From NCBI RefSeq assembly GCF_007558815.1, contig NZ_VLTJ01000025.1, positions 52,655-116,654 on the forward strand: 64,000 nucleotides of DNA, given 5' to 3'. The notes under the pieces were generated by a model. It was not told the DNA's origin. It saw only the letters and a list, made by a program, of their open reading frames with translations, and did not search any database. Of this stretch, positions 38,627 to 47,541 are shown in pieces. Position 1 is the first letter of the stretch. Each line of letters begins with the position of its first letter. Position numbers and translations under genes: made by a program. Source of the DNA: Verticiella sediminum. Its GTDB lineage: Bacteria > Pseudomonadota > Gammaproteobacteria > Burkholderiales > Burkholderiaceae_B.

Positions 38627-39580
38627 TCAGACCGCCGACACCTTCACCCGCCCCGTCGCGTAGAACGCCGCCAGGTTCTCGAACGTGAGATCGGCCATGG
38701 CCTGCCGGGTTTCGCGCGTGGCGCTGGCCATGTGCGGCGCGAGCACGACGTTGTCCAGCGTGAAAAAAGCCGGCGGCACCTGCGGCTCGTCCTGGTAGAC
38801 GTCCAGGCCGGCGCCCGCGATGACGCCGGTCTGCAGCGCATGCAGCAGCGCGGCCTCGTCGACCACCGACCCGCGCGCGACGTTGACGAGATAGCCCTGT
38901 GGGCCGAGCGCCTGCAGCACACGCGCGTCGATGAGATGCCGGGTGGCGGGGCCGCCGGCGACGATCACGACCAGGAAGTCCGCCCAGTCGGCCAGGGCCA
39001 GCAGGTCGGGCTCGTGCTGCCAGGCAACGCCGGCCACCGCGCGCCGGCTGTGATAGCGGATCGGCATGCCGAAGCCGGCGGCGCGCTGCGCGACGACCCG
39101 GCCGATGCGCCCCAGGCCGACGATGCCCAGACGGGCGCCGCTGACCTTGCGCGTGAGCGGATACGGTGCCTGCAGCCAGCCGCCACGGCGCACGTAGCGA
39201 TCGGCGGCGCTGATCTGCCGGGCGGCATCGATCATCAGGCCGAAGGCGAGATCGGCCACGCAGTCGTTCAGCACGTCGGGCGTATAGCCGACGGCGACGC
39301 CGCGCGCTGCCGCATGCCGCACGTCCAGGCGATCCAGGCCGACGCCGAAGCTGGAGATCACCTTGAGGTTGGGCAGCGCATCGATGACCGCGTTGTCCAC
39401 GCCGAGGGCGGCCGAGGTGACCAGGCCGCTGAAGTCCGCGCCCTGGCGTGCGAGGAAGTCCGTTGGGTCGGCCTGCGCCGCCAGCGAAGTGACGTCGAAG
39501 GCGGCGGCCAGGCGCTGTTCCAGGGCCGGCATCAGGCGGCCCACCGCCAGGATGCGTTCAGTTGTCGTGCTTGCTTTCAT
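38627..39580 (-). CDS. D-2-hydroxyacid dehydrogenase (glyoxylate/hydroxypyruvate reductase-like)
   Basis: A 317-residue NAD(P)-dependent dehydrogenase. The nucleotide loop is GIVGLGRIGRVVAQ, with catalytic-type residues in VNVARGSVVDE (Arg), GLDVYQDEPQVP (Glu) and LAPHMASAT (His). The text resembles the glyoxylate/hydroxypyruvate reductase group. It is convergent with the LysR gene (37-bp gap) and follows the MFS gene by 73 bp in the same direction, so the two may be cotranscribed. Not closely related to the dehydrogenase at 22420-23430. Confidence 0.9.
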   Translation of the reverse strand: MKASTTTERILAVGRLMPALEQRLAAAFDVTSLAAQADPTDFLARQGADFSGLVTSAALGVDNAVIDALPNLKVISSFGVGLDRLDVRHAAARGVAVGYTPDVLNDCVADLAFGLMIDAARQISAADRYVRRGGWLQAPYPLTRKVSGARLGIVGLGRIGRVVAQRAAGFGMPIRYHSRRAVAGVAWQHEPDLLALADWADFLVVIVAGGPATRHLIDARVLQALGPQGYLVNVARGSVVDEAALLHALQTGVIAGAGLDVYQDEPQVPPAFFTLDNVVLAPHMASATRETRQAMADLTFENLAAFYATGRVKVSAV

Positions 39581-39653
39581 GGTCTGGTTTCGAGAGAGGG
39601 CGGAACGAAAACGACGACGGCGCGGCCGCCTCCGGGCGGCCGCGCGGGGCCAC

Positions 39654-41072
39654 TCAGCCGGACCGCCCGCGCCCGGCCATTTCCTCGCCGGCGGACGGGT
39701 TCAGCCGCCAGAAGGAGAAGGCGGACAGCGTGACCAGCACGCCGATGACGATAAAGCCTATATGCACGTCGCCGACGCCGAGCTGGGTGCCGCCGCGCGC
39801 GGCCATGCTCAGGTTCACGGTGACGGCAGCGATTCCGACGCCCAGGCTGATGCCGACCTGCTGCGCCATGGCCGCCAGACCGCTCGCCCGGCTCATCGAT
39901 TCCGGACCCACATCGGCGTAGGTCAGCGTGTTGACCGCGGTCAGTTGCAGCGAGCGGAAGAATCCGCCCAGCAGCAGCACAGCGAGCATCAGCCAGTACG
40001 GCGTGGTTTCGGTGAAGAGCGCGCAGGCCGCCGTGAACACGCCGGTCGCGATGGCGTTGGTGACCAGCACGCGACGAAAACCGAAACGCCGGATGACCGG
40101 CACGGCCACGATTTTCATCATCAGCGCGCCGACCGCGCCGACGAAGGTGATCATGCCGGCGGCGAGCGGCGACAGGCCGAACCCGACCTGCAGCAGCAGC
40201 ACCAGCAGGAAGGGCATCGCGCCGATCGGGAACCGGCATAGATTGCCGCCCAGGCTGGCGATGGCGAAGGTCGGCACGCGCAGCAGGCCCAGGTCCACGA
40301 TGGGGTAGGCCGTGCGCCGCGCATGCCAGACGTAGAGGGCAGCACAGAGCAGTCCGAAGGCAAAGATGCCGAGGACCATCATGCCGGACAGTGTGCTGTG
40401 CCCGATGGCCTCGAAGCTGTAGATGATCGCGACCAGCGCCGCGCTGGTGAGCAGGAAACCCAGCCAGTCGAGCGGCGGGCGGGGCATGACGAGTTCGATG
40501 TGCGGCACATGGCGCAGGACCAGCACCAGCCCGATCAGGCCGATGGGTACGTTGATGAGGAAGATCCAGTGCCAGTTCACATAGGTGACGATGGCGCCGC
40601 CCAGCGGCGGCCCGACGACGGGGCCGAGCAGCGCCGGGATCGACAGGAAGGACATTGCCCGCACGAGTTCGCTCTTGGGCACCGAGCGCAGCAGGATCAC
40701 CCGCCCGACGGGCACCATCATCGCGCCGGCCAGCCCCTGCGCGACCCGGGCCGCGACGAGCTGCGGCAGCGAGGCCGAGGCCGCGCAACCGATCGATGAC
40801 AGGATGAACAGCAGCATGGCCGCGGCGAACACCTGCTTGGCGCCGAAGCGGTCGGCCGCCCAGCCGCTCAGGGGCACGAACGTGGCCACAGCCAGCAGGT
40901 AGGAGGTGATCGTGACGTTCATGCGCACCGGTGTCACGCCGAAGGCCTCGGCCATCACCGGCAGCGCCGTGGCGACCACGGTGGCGTCCAGCATCTGCAT
41001 GAACAGGGCACACCCGACGAGACCGGGTACGACCAAGGAAGACCGCGTTTGAACCGCCCTGTCACTATTCAC
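39654..41072 (-). CDS. MFS drug-efflux type transporter (DHA2-like)
   Basis: A 472-residue protein with about 12-14 hydrophobic helices, starting at a GTG at 41072. The N-terminal motif [23 protein letters not shown] and motif A ([13 protein letters not shown]) fit the DHA2/EmrB-QacA group of proton-driven exporters. [27 protein letters not shown] is a typical motif C/D region. Its promoter region (41073-41128) is shared with the divergent small LuxR-type gene, which could regulate it. Confidence 0.9.
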   Translation of the reverse strand: MNSDRAVQTRSSLVVPGLVGCALFMQMLDATVVATALPVMAEAFGVTPVRMNVTITSYLLAVATFVPLSGWAADRFGAKQVFAAAMLLFILSSIGCAASASLPQLVAARVAQGLAGAMMVPVGRVILLRSVPKSELVRAMSFLSIPALLGPVVGPPLGGAIVTYVNWHWIFLINVPIGLIGLVLVLRHVPHIELVMPRPPLDWLGFLLTSAALVAIIYSFEAIGHSTLSGMMVLGIFAFGLLCAALYVWHARRTAYPIVDLGLLRVPTFAIASLGGNLCRFPIGAMPFLLVLLLQVGFGLSPLAAGMITFVGAVGALMMKIVAVPVIRRFGFRRVLVTNAIATGVFTAACALFTETTPYWLMLAVLLLGGFFRSLQLTAVNTLTYADVGPESMSRASGLAAMAQQVGISLGVGIAAVTVNLSMAARGGTQLGVGDVHIGFIVIGVLVTLSAFSFWRLNPSAGEEMAGRGRSG

Positions 41073-41128
41073 AGCTTACATCCAGTCGCAAAACTGACAA
41101 CATGCGGTCTCCTGCTAGGAGCCGCCCC

Positions 41129-41464
41129 ATGTCCATACGCGTAGACTTTCCGCCCCCGGCCAGCCCCCCTCTCACGCCGCGCGAGAACGAAGTGCTGGCC
41201 CAGATACTGACCGGCAGGCCGAACAAGATCATCGCGGCGGTGCTCGGCATCTCGCAGCGCACTGTGGAGGTACATCGTTCGCGGATCTTTCAGAAGCTCG
41301 GGGTACGCAACGCCATCCAGCTCGCGGCGAGCGTGTATCACCTGCCCGAACCGGGCGGCATGACGAGGGCACTGGCCGAGCCCGCCGGGCCCGCCACGCT
41401 CGTCGCCATCGAGGCCGGCACCGCCGAGGCTCGGGCGGTGCGCAGTGGCGGCCAATGCTCCTGA
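41129..41464 (+). CDS. Small LuxR/FixJ-type helix-turn-helix protein lacking a receiver
   Basis: A 111-residue protein. The ATG at 41129 is preceded by AGGAG at a good distance, so the longer frame from 41102 is less likely. Residues 15-70 are a complete LuxR HTH ([52 protein letters not shown]), as in the DNA-binding half of FixJ. There is no phospho-receiver or ligand domain; the remaining 40 residues are Ala/Glu/Pro-rich. It may be a stand-alone regulator or the remnant of a response regulator. Divergent from the MFS exporter. Confidence 0.85.
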   Translation: MSIRVDFPPPASPPLTPRENEVLAQILTGRPNKIIAAVLGISQRTVEVHRSRIFQKLGVRNAIQLAASVYHLPEPGGMTRALAEPAGPATLVAIEAGTAEARAVRSGGQCS

Positions 41465-41513
41465 AATCGTGATCTCCCCCGCATCGCGGGCCTGCCTGCT
41501 CCGGGCCTGCCCC

Positions 41514-41541
41514 ATCAAGAAAACCGGGGCCAGGCCCCGGT
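41514..41541 (-). terminator. Intrinsic terminator of the Bug 4 gene
   Basis: ACCGGGGCC (41523-41531) and GGCCCCGGT (41533-41541) form a perfect 9-bp stem, followed on the minus strand by TTTTCTTG. It is 14 bp beyond the Bug 4 stop codon. Confidence 0.8.
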
Positions 41542-41554
41542 CTCTACCTCAAGC

Positions 41555-42580
41555 TTACAACCGCGTGCCCGACAATTCGACCACTTCCTTGTACTTGGCC
41601 AGTTCCTTCTGCACCATGTCGGCGAATTCGGCCGGCGTGTTGGGCTGCGCGTCCGAACCCATCTGCGCGAGGCGCTCGCGCGTCTCGGGCCGCTTGAGCG
41701 CGGCCATGTAGGTCTCGCTCAGGCGCTGCACGACGGGCTCGGGCGTGCCGGCCGGCACGAACACCCCGAACCAGGTGCCCAGGTCGTATCCGGGGAGGGT
41801 CTGCGCCACCGTCGGCACATCGGGCAGGCTCGCCGCGCGTTCGGTGGTGGTCACGGCCAGCGGCACCAGCGCCTTGGCCGCGATCTGCGGCGCGGCCGAG
41901 GCAAGGTTGTCGAACATGAAATGCACCTGGTCGCCCAACAGCGCAGCCTGCGCGGGCGCGGCGCCGCCATAGGGGATGTGCACGGCGTCGATGCCGCTGC
42001 GCGCCTTGAGCAGCTCACCGGCCAGATGGCCCGCGCTGCCGTTACCGCCCGATCCATAGCTCAGCTTGCCGGGGTTGGCCTTGGCGTAGCGGATCAGGTC
42101 GTCCAGGGTGTGGATGTCGTGCGCCTTGGCGAACGCCGGGCTGACCACCAGGACGTTGGGCACGGAGGCGACCAGGGTGATGGGCGTGAAGTCCTTGATC
42201 GGATCGTAGGGCAGGTTGTCGAACAGCCAGGGGTTGATCGCGAAGGTCGCGACCGCGCCCATGACCAGGGTATAGCCGTCGGGCGCCGAGCGAGCGACCG
42301 CCCCCACGCCGATGTTGCCGCCCGCGCCGGGCCGGTTCTCGATGATCGTGGGCTGTCCGAGCGGATCGCGCACCTCTTCGGCGAGCAGGCGCGCCATGAC
42401 GTCGAGCGGCCCGCCGGGCGGGTACGGCACGACGAACTTCATGGGCTTCTCGGGCCAGGCGTCCGGCCGGGCATCGGCCGCATGCGCCGGCACCATGGCC
42501 AGCGCGCCCGCCAGGCTCAGAACGGCGCAACCGGCACCGAGCGCCAGACGCCGGGCAACTGAAGAAAACCGCAAGAACAT
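41555..42580 (-). CDS. Bug/TctC-family periplasmic solute receptor (Bug 4)
   Basis: A 341-residue receptor. The start is the ATG at 42580 (MFLRFSSVARRLALGAGC), with GGAGAC upstream; the frame is open to 42625. Signal peptide ends near VPAHA (residue 34). Family marks are WPEKPMKFVVPYPPGGPLDVMARLLAEEV, IIENRPGAGGNIGVGAVARSAPDGYTLVMG and LPGYDLGTWFGVFVPAGTPEPVV. It stands alone with its own terminator; the tctBA pair 5 kb downstream on the other strand could supply membrane subunits. Confidence 0.94.
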   Translation of the reverse strand: MFLRFSSVARRLALGAGCAVLSLAGALAMVPAHAADARPDAWPEKPMKFVVPYPPGGPLDVMARLLAEEVRDPLGQPTIIENRPGAGGNIGVGAVARSAPDGYTLVMGAVATFAINPWLFDNLPYDPIKDFTPITLVASVPNVLVVSPAFAKAHDIHTLDDLIRYAKANPGKLSYGSGGNGSAGHLAGELLKARSGIDAVHIPYGGAAPAQAALLGDQVHFMFDNLASAAPQIAAKALVPLAVTTTERAASLPDVPTVAQTLPGYDLGTWFGVFVPAGTPEPVVQRLSETYMAALKRPETRERLAQMGSDAQPNTPAEFADMVQKELAKYKEVVELSGTRL

Positions 42581-42629
42581 GCAATGTCTCCGAAGACGAT
42601 GATGGAACGAAGCGAAAGCGGGCATGCCC

Positions 42630-43211
42630 TCAGGCGCGCAGGTAGTCGACGAACTGCTTGCGGAATTTCGCGACCTTGGGCGAGATCACGGCATGGCAAT
42701 AGCCCTGGCGGGGGTTGCGCACGAAATAGTCGCGGTGATAGGTCTCTGCCGGCCAGAAATGGTCGGCGCCGTAGAGCTGCGTCACGATGGGCGCATCGAA
42801 CACGCCCGTGCGGTTGAGCGCGTCGATGGTGTGCTGCGCGGCCTCGCGCTGCGCCTCCGACTGGCAGAAGACGGCCGAGCGATACTGCGGGCCGACGTCA
42901 TGGCCCTGCCGGTCGCGCGAGGTCGGATCATGGGTGGCGAAGAAGACGTTGAGCAGGTCCGTATAGCGGATCTGCGCCGGATCGTAGCGGACCTCGATCA
43001 CTTCGACGTGGCCGGTGTCGCCCGCGCACACGGCCTCGTACGTGGGCTGGTCCACGTGGCCGCCGGCATAGCCCGGCATCACCGAGCGCACACCGCGCAA
43101 TTGCTGGAACACGGCTTCGGTGCACCAGAAGCACCCACCACCGAAAACCGCCACCTCCTCGGTCGCCGCACTGCCGGCGGCTGCTTGGACTTCGTCGTTC
43201 GGGTTGGTCAT
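42630..43211 (-). CDS. msrA: Peptide methionine-(S)-S-oxide reductase
   Basis: A 193-residue enzyme that reduces methionine-S-sulfoxide in proteins. The catalytic Cys27 sits in GGGCFWCTEA (24-33), with Cys30 beside it. The family text GYAGGHVDQPTYEAVCAGDTGHVEVIEVRYDP and FWPAETYHRDYFVRNPRQGYC follows. The start is the ATG at 43211; the frame upstream runs through the cytochrome gene and is not used. No signal peptide is seen. It is 26 bp after a small cytochrome c gene in the same direction. Confidence 0.96.
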   Translation of the reverse strand: MTNPNDEVQAAAGSAATEEVAVFGGGCFWCTEAVFQQLRGVRSVMPGYAGGHVDQPTYEAVCAGDTGHVEVIEVRYDPAQIRYTDLLNVFFATHDPTSRDRQGHDVGPQYRSAVFCQSEAQREAAQHTIDALNRTGVFDAPIVTQLYGADHFWPAETYHRDYFVRNPRQGYCHAVISPKVAKFRKQFVDYLRA

Positions 43212-43237
43212 GGGGTTTCCTCCTGAAAGTGCGGACG

Positions 43238-43591
43238 TCAGCGTTGCGCCTTGTCCAGCGAGAGTATCCAGCGGGCCAGGGCGCGCGCGTCGGCCTCGCT
43301 CACGTGGGCCTGGGCGGGCATGGTGAGCGCACCCCACTTGCCGCGGCTGCCTTCGCGAATGCCCTGGGCGAGATAGGCTTCGGTGGCCTGGGCGTCGCCC
43401 TGGGCGTAGCGTTCGGCGATGGCGTTGAAAGGCGGGCCGACGCGGCGCGCCTCCACCTGATGACAGCTCAGACAGACCTTGGCGCGGGCGAGCGCCAGGC
43501 CGTCCTGGGTTTCGGCGTGGGCCGCCGCAAAGGGACAGGGCAGGAGCAGGGCAAAGGAAATCGCGGCGATCCTGCGCTTGGGATTGGGCAT
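43238..43591 (-). CDS. Small monoheme cytochrome c
   Basis: A 117-residue exported cytochrome. Residues 1-26 are a signal peptide ending in AAAHA, the heme site is CLSCH (Cys40, Cys43, His44) and the distal Met is probably in [40 protein letters not shown] is typical of class I c551/c552-like proteins. It would carry electrons in the periplasm. It precedes msrA on the same strand; a functional link between the two is only suggested by position. Confidence 0.9.
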   Translation of the reverse strand: MPNPKRRIAAISFALLLPCPFAAAHAETQDGLALARAKVCLSCHQVEARRVGPPFNAIAERYAQGDAQATEAYLAQGIREGSRGKWGALTMPAQAHVSEADARALARWILSLDKAQR

Positions 43592-43672
43592 CGGTACTCG
43601 GCAAGACTGGCGGCGATGGGCGCCGCATGAGGCCGGCGGCAGCGCAGCGCCGTACCGGCTGGGACAAACAGG

Positions 43673-43678
43673 TATTAT
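43673..43678 (+). promoter_or_regulatory. Probable -10 box of the lgt promoter
   Basis: TATTAT, 29 bp before the lgt start codon, in the 116-bp gap between the divergent cytochrome and lgt genes. A clear -35 is not seen. Confidence 0.35.
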
Positions 43679-43707
43679 CGACCAGTTTCATCGTCGACGC
43701 CCGCCCC

Positions 43708-44505
43708 ATGCTCCAGCACCCGCAGTTCGATCCCATCGCCTTGCAGATCGGCCCCCTCGCCGTGCATTGGTATGGGCTCATGTACCTGGTCGGCTTCGCC
43801 CTCGCCTGGCTGCTCGGCCGGCGCCTGATCGCGCGCGGCGTCACCCGTCTCACGCCGCGCGACTTCGAGGATCTGCTCTTCTACGCCATCGTCGGGGTGA
43901 TCGTCGGCGGACGGCTGGGCTACGTGCTCTTCTACAAACCCGCCTACTATCTGGCGCACCCGCTCGAGATCTTCGCCGTCTGGGAAGGCGGGATGGCGTT
44001 CCACGGCGGGCTGCTCGGTGTGCTCGCGGTGATCCTGTGGTTCTCGCGGCGGCGCGGTTTTCGCTTTCTGGAGATCGGCGATTTCGTCGCGCCCCTCGTG
44101 CCGCTGGGCCTGGCGGCCGGGCGCATGGGCAACTTCATCAACGGCGAACTCTGGGGCCGCGTCACCGATGCGCCCTGGGCCATGGTGTTCCCCGCCGCGC
44201 AGGACGGCCTGCCGCGCCATCCGTCGCAGCTCTATCAGTTCGCGCTCGAGGGCGTGCTGCTGTTCGTGATCGTCTGGCTGGTAGCTCGGCGCCCGCAGCC
44301 CGTGGGCCGCGTGAGCGCCGTCTTTCTCATCGGCTACGGCGCATTCCGCTTCCTGGCGGAGTTCACCCGCGAGCCAGACAGCTTCCTCGGCCTGCTCGCG
44401 GGTGGCCTGAGCATGGGTCAGTGGCTTTCCATTCCCATGGTCATCGCCGGCATCCTCATTTACCGCTGGTCTGCAGGACAACCTCGCCCTGCACCGTCAC
44501 CGTGA
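43708..44505 (+). CDS. lgt: Prolipoprotein diacylglyceryl transferase
   Basis: A 265-residue inner-membrane enzyme that adds diacylglycerol to the lipobox Cys of prolipoproteins. The Lgt signature [17 protein letters not shown] is present near 137, along with [15 protein letters not shown] at the N-terminus, a [12 protein letters not shown] loop and [13 protein letters not shown]. Seven membrane helices are expected. ATG at 43708 gives the normal length; the longer upstream frame is not protein-like. Its last 50 bp overlap the convergent SIMPL-domain gene. Confidence 0.96.
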   Translation: MLQHPQFDPIALQIGPLAVHWYGLMYLVGFALAWLLGRRLIARGVTRLTPRDFEDLLFYAIVGVIVGGRLGYVLFYKPAYYLAHPLEIFAVWEGGMAFHGGLLGVLAVILWFSRRRGFRFLEIGDFVAPLVPLGLAAGRMGNFINGELWGRVTDAPWAMVFPAAQDGLPRHPSQLYQFALEGVLLFVIVWLVARRPQPVGRVSAVFLIGYGAFRFLAEFTREPDSFLGLLAGGLSMGQWLSIPMVIAGILIYRWSAGQPRPAPSP

Positions 44506-45223
44506 CCGTCGCCATGCCGGCCTCGAACTGCAGCGGCGCGGCGGCGGCGTCGGCCACGCCGGCACGCATCATCTGCGGCTGGTACTTCGGATAGACCGAA
44601 CCGCTGCCCGACAGATCGATCGAGCGGATGCGATAGTCGGCGAAGCCGAATGCCTTGGCGGCGTCGGCCGCGCGCTGACGAAACGCCTCGGCGGCCTCGC
44701 CGAGCAGGCGCTTTTCCTCGGCCTCACGAGCCTCGCGCGAAAGCGAGAAAGCCACGTCGGCGATGCTCATGGCGCCGGCCTCGGCGGCCAGCTTGGAGGC
44801 GGCCGGCAGGTCGTTGGACTCGAGCACGACCTCGCCGCGTCCACGCCAGCCCGTGATCTTGCCGTCACGGTCGGTGTTCGGCCACAGGCGATAGTTGCCG
44901 GTGCGCACCTGGACGGACGCGGGCGCCTTGCCCTTGACGGCCGCCAGCGTATCGTTGACCGTCTTGGTCAAGCGCTGCGATACGTCTGCCTGCTCGGCGC
45001 CTTCGATCTCGGTGGCCAGCGTGATCTGCACCTTGTCCTGGGTCACCTCCGAAACGGCCTCGGCCTGCAGCGTCAGGCGCGGTTCGCGCTGCCCGCGCGG
45101 TTCCCCGCGCTCGTGCGGGCGCGGCGTATCCGGCGGCGCCGGCTGCGCGATGGCCTGGGCGGCAAGCAGGGGAAGGGCGGCCAGCGCCAGCGGCGCGGTA
45201 CGAAGCAATGCGCGTAGCGACAT
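44456..45223 (-). CDS. SIMPL-domain (DUF541) periplasmic protein
   Basis: A 255-residue exported protein. Signal peptide 1-27 ends in AQAIAQ, followed by a Pro/Arg/Glu-rich linker. A SIMPL/DUF541 domain ([49 protein letters not shown] to the end) fills the rest. Such proteins are periplasmic or outer-membrane-associated; the function is unclear. Its 3' end runs 50 bp into the convergent lgt gene, so the two mRNAs are complementary there. Confidence 0.88.
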   Translation of the reverse strand: MSLRALLRTAPLALAALPLLAAQAIAQPAPPDTPRPHERGEPRGQREPRLTLQAEAVSEVTQDKVQITLATEIEGAEQADVSQRLTKTVNDTLAAVKGKAPASVQVRTGNYRLWPNTDRDGKITGWRGRGEVVLESNDLPAASKLAAEAGAMSIADVAFSLSREAREAEEKRLLGEAAEAFRQRAADAAKAFGFADYRIRSIDLSGSGSVYPKYQPQMMRAGVADAAAAPLQFEAGMATVTVTVQGEVVLQTSGK

Positions 45224-45315
45224 CTTTCACATCCTCGTTGTTGTTGTGACGAAAGACAGAGCCGCGGCAATGACGTCGACGCCGGCCGCGGCCCATGCAC
45301 GCTACGCTACCCTAG

Positions 45316-46134
45316 TCAGGCCGCAAAAGCCGTATAGGACTTCCACAACATGTAACCGGCCAGCACGAACAGCAGGCTGGCAAAGACGCGCTTGAGCGTC
45401 GCGACGGGAAGCTGGTGGGCGAGTGCCGCCCCGCGCGGCGCGACGAGCACGCTGGCGGCCACCACCACCAGCAGCGTGGGCCACGACACGTAGCCCAGCA
45501 TGCCCGGCATGCCGGCCGTTTCCTTCCAGCCCGACCCGATATAGCCCACCGTATTGGCAAGGGCGATGGGAAAACCGAGTGCCGCCGAGGTGCCGATGGC
45601 CGCCGGCAACGGCACGTTGGAGCGGGTCAGGAAGGGCACCGACAGAAAGCCGCCGCCGGCCCCGACCAGTCCCGACAGGAACCCGATGCCCGCGCCGGCG
45701 GCCGTCAGCCCCACCGGCCCCGGTAGCTGACGCTCGGGTTTCGGCGGCTTGCCGACGAACATCTTGAGTGCGGAATAGCTGACGAACAGCCCGAAGAAAA
45801 GCGCCAGCCAGCTAGTGGGAACCAACGAGAACACGGCGCCGCCCGACAGCAGCCCGCCGATGAACAGCCCCGGCACCATGGCCGCCACGATGCGCCAACG
45901 CACACCGCCGCGGCGGTGATGCGCGCGCATGCTCGAGAGCGACGTGAAGAGAATCGTGGCCATCGACGTCGCGATCGCCACGTGCACGACCAGATCGAGC
46001 GGCATGCCTCGCCAGGTCAGCACCAAGGTCAGAAACGGCGCGAGCACCATGCCGCCCCCGATGCCCAGCAGCCCGGCGGCGAAACCGCAGGCAAGTCCCA
46101 GCACCAACAACACGCCAACCAGCGTCACGTCCAC
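45316..46134 (-). CDS. TauE/SafE family permease (sulfite/anion exporter-like)
   Basis: A 272-residue protein with about eight hydrophobic helices, starting at a GTG at 46134. Both halves carry the TauE/SafE repeat: GFAAGLLGIGGGMVLAPFLTLVL near 18-40 and GFLSGLVGAGGGFLSVPFLTRSNVPLPAAIGTSAALGFPIALANTVGYI in the second half. Members export sulfite, sulfoacetate or other anions. It stands alone, with the 6S RNA terminator upstream of it. The substrate is not predictable. Confidence 0.9.
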   Translation of the reverse strand: MDVTLVGVLLVLGLACGFAAGLLGIGGGMVLAPFLTLVLTWRGMPLDLVVHVAIATSMATILFTSLSSMRAHHRRGGVRWRIVAAMVPGLFIGGLLSGGAVFSLVPTSWLALFFGLFVSYSALKMFVGKPPKPERQLPGPVGLTAAGAGIGFLSGLVGAGGGFLSVPFLTRSNVPLPAAIGTSAALGFPIALANTVGYIGSGWKETAGMPGMLGYVSWPTLLVVVAASVLVAPRGAALAHQLPVATLKRVFASLLFVLAGYMLWKSYTAFAA

Positions 46135-46250
46135 GACCTGCCTCCTGCGGCTCCTGCCGACGGGGCGGGATTATAGGCTGGCGCATTGCGCCACGCTTGG
46201 GCCTTCGACCCGTGCAACGCGTTCCGCCATGCCGGCAGACAGGAGCGCAT

Positions 46251-46282
46251 AAAAAAACGGCCCGGACAAAGTCCGGGCCGTT
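46251..46282 (-). terminator. Intrinsic terminator downstream of 6S RNA
   Basis: AACGGCCCGGAC (46256-46267) and GTCCGGGCCGTT (46271-46282) form a perfect 12-bp stem with a 3-nt loop, followed on the minus strand by seven T residues. It ends transcription of the zapA-ssrS unit. Confidence 0.92.
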
Positions 46283-46286
46283 GCAG

Positions 46287-46468
46287 AAAATCCCCGCCTG
46301 TGCCGCCAGGCCGGCATCCTGAACCCTCAGGTTCAAGTGGTCGCAGTCAGTCGCGCTTCGGGTTCGCCTACGAGAGGCAATCGCACCTACGCTACATAAT
46401 TCCGCAACCTATGCCATCACATTGGAACAGGATATTTGGCCGAGTCACGAACACCGCAGGGAAGACTG
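46287..46468 (-). ncRNA. ssrS: 6S RNA
   Basis: About 182 nt on the minus strand, directly after zapA and before a strong terminator, the conserved location of ssrS. Both ends pair (CCCTGCGGTG at the 5' side with CACAGGCGGGG at the 3' side) to make the closing stem. A large internal region with GACTCGGCC and GGCGAACC flanks the open-complex-like bubble, and the 3' half holds TTGAACCTGAGGGTTCA and GCCGGCCTGGCGGCA, resembling known 6S RNAs. It binds the sigma-70 RNA polymerase in stationary phase. Ends are approximate. Confidence 0.85.
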
Positions 46469-46521
46469 TCGTAGCTGGCAAGCCAGCCACATGTTCTGTT
46501 GTTCTTGCGAGCGCCAGGCTT

Positions 46522-46830
46522 TCAGACCTGAACGTTCGGCAGCACCGCATCGATATCGCGCTGCATGTCTTCGATTTTACGCTTGTAGTCGCCCAACGCA
46601 AAATCCGAATCGCCGGATCCGGACACGGGGGTGGCGAGCAGTTCGGCCGCGAGTTGAAGCGCCGCCATGATGGCGACGCGCTCGGCGCTCGTGCCGGGCT
46701 TGCTGGCGTCGCGCAGCCGCTGCATGGTGCGGTCCACGTGCTGGGCGGCGGCCACGACCGAGTCGCGTTCGCCGGGCGTGCAGGCCAGCGAATACTCGCG
46801 GCCAAGAATCGTGACGTCCAATCGTTCCAT
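46522..46830 (-). CDS. zapA: Cell-division protein ZapA
   Basis: A 102-residue protein that bundles FtsZ filaments at midcell. It has the ZapA N-terminal beta-domain (LDVTILGREYSLACTPGERDSVVAAAQHVDRTMQRLRD) and a C-terminal helical part (ERVAIMAALQLAAELL, and DYKRKIEDMQRDIDAVL). It is 3 bp downstream of a coiled-coil gene and just upstream of 6S RNA, as in many proteobacteria. Confidence 0.94.
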   Translation of the reverse strand: MERLDVTILGREYSLACTPGERDSVVAAAQHVDRTMQRLRDASKPGTSAERVAIMAALQLAAELLATPVSGSGDSDFALGDYKRKIEDMQRDIDAVLPNVQV

Positions 46831-46833
46831 CGC

Positions 46834-47160
46834 TTATTGCTCCGCGGGTTCTTGCATCGCGCGCGCATCCGGGTCCGGGATGCGCGAAAGCACGTCCTCC
46901 ACGCGCTCGCGGGCGGCCACCAGCAGGCTGCGCAGGTGGCGGTTCTCGGCCTCGCTCACGGCGAGCCGTTCTGACAGAGCGGCCTTCTCGCGCTGGGAGG
47001 TCTCGGTGAGCGCAGCGAGCTGCGACCGATAGGACTCCGAGAGCGCGGCCTGCTCGGCCTGGGACCGTTGGGTCAGGCGCGCGAGCTCGGCTTTCGTGGA
47101 CTCGGCGTACTTGGCCAACTGGCGTACGCGGACGGCGAGGTGATCGAGGTCTTCAAGCAT
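46834..47160 (-). CDS. Small coiled-coil protein preceding zapA
   Basis: A 108-residue protein from the ATG at 47160; the open frame continues upstream but that part is not protein-like. Most of it (residues 10-90) is Ala/Glu/Leu/Ser/Arg-rich heptad repeat, an almost continuous coiled coil (LAKYAESTKAELARLTQRSQAEQAALSES and AENRHLRSLLVAARERVEDVLS). It resembles the small proteins found before zapA in betaproteobacteria and may act in division like ZapB, which is inference. Confidence 0.8.
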   Translation of the reverse strand: MLEDLDHLAVRVRQLAKYAESTKAELARLTQRSQAEQAALSESYRSQLAALTETSQREKAALSERLAVSEAENRHLRSLLVAARERVEDVLSRIPDPDARAMQEPAEQ

Positions 47161-47541
47161 GGGCGTAATCGTAAACCAATCGAAGGCGGCACCGCTACGC
47201 GCAGTCCGTGGGCCCTGCGGCATCGGCGCCACGGCCCCTGGGTGCAGGGAATCCGAAAGCGCGACCGGCCTGCCTGCGGCACGGCCGCCGCGACCGAACC
47301 CGCCCGGCGCGGCTGTCAGCAATGCCGGCGAAACCCTTTCAAAGTTCTTTCAAAACTCGGGAAAACCCCGACTGCGCCGGCTTTGCAATTTGTATTCAGG
47401 GGCAATCATATCAACTACCATTGCGCACTTCCCAAAGCTTGCGCTTTTCCGGCCAGTAGCTTGCATTTTGCCTACAGACTTGGGCGGTACCGCAGGATGG
47501 CGGACGGGGGAATCCATTCAATTGCAGAGGAGTTTCGCACC
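47161..47541 (+). promoter_or_regulatory. Divergent control region and leader of tctBA
   Basis: A 381-bp gap between the coiled-coil gene and tctB. The stretch 47335-47500 is relatively AT-rich and contains TTTCAAAGTTCTTTCAAAAC and two AAGCTTGC/AGCTTGCA copies (near 47436 and 47457), possible regulator sites. A good ribosome-binding site (GCAGAGGAG, 47525-47533) precedes tctB. No gene is evident. Confidence 0.4.

Noticed and set aside
41102..41128. Longer N-terminus of the LuxR-type protein
   Set aside because: The AGGAG at the ATG at 41129 is well placed, whereas the start at 41102 has no ribosome-binding site.
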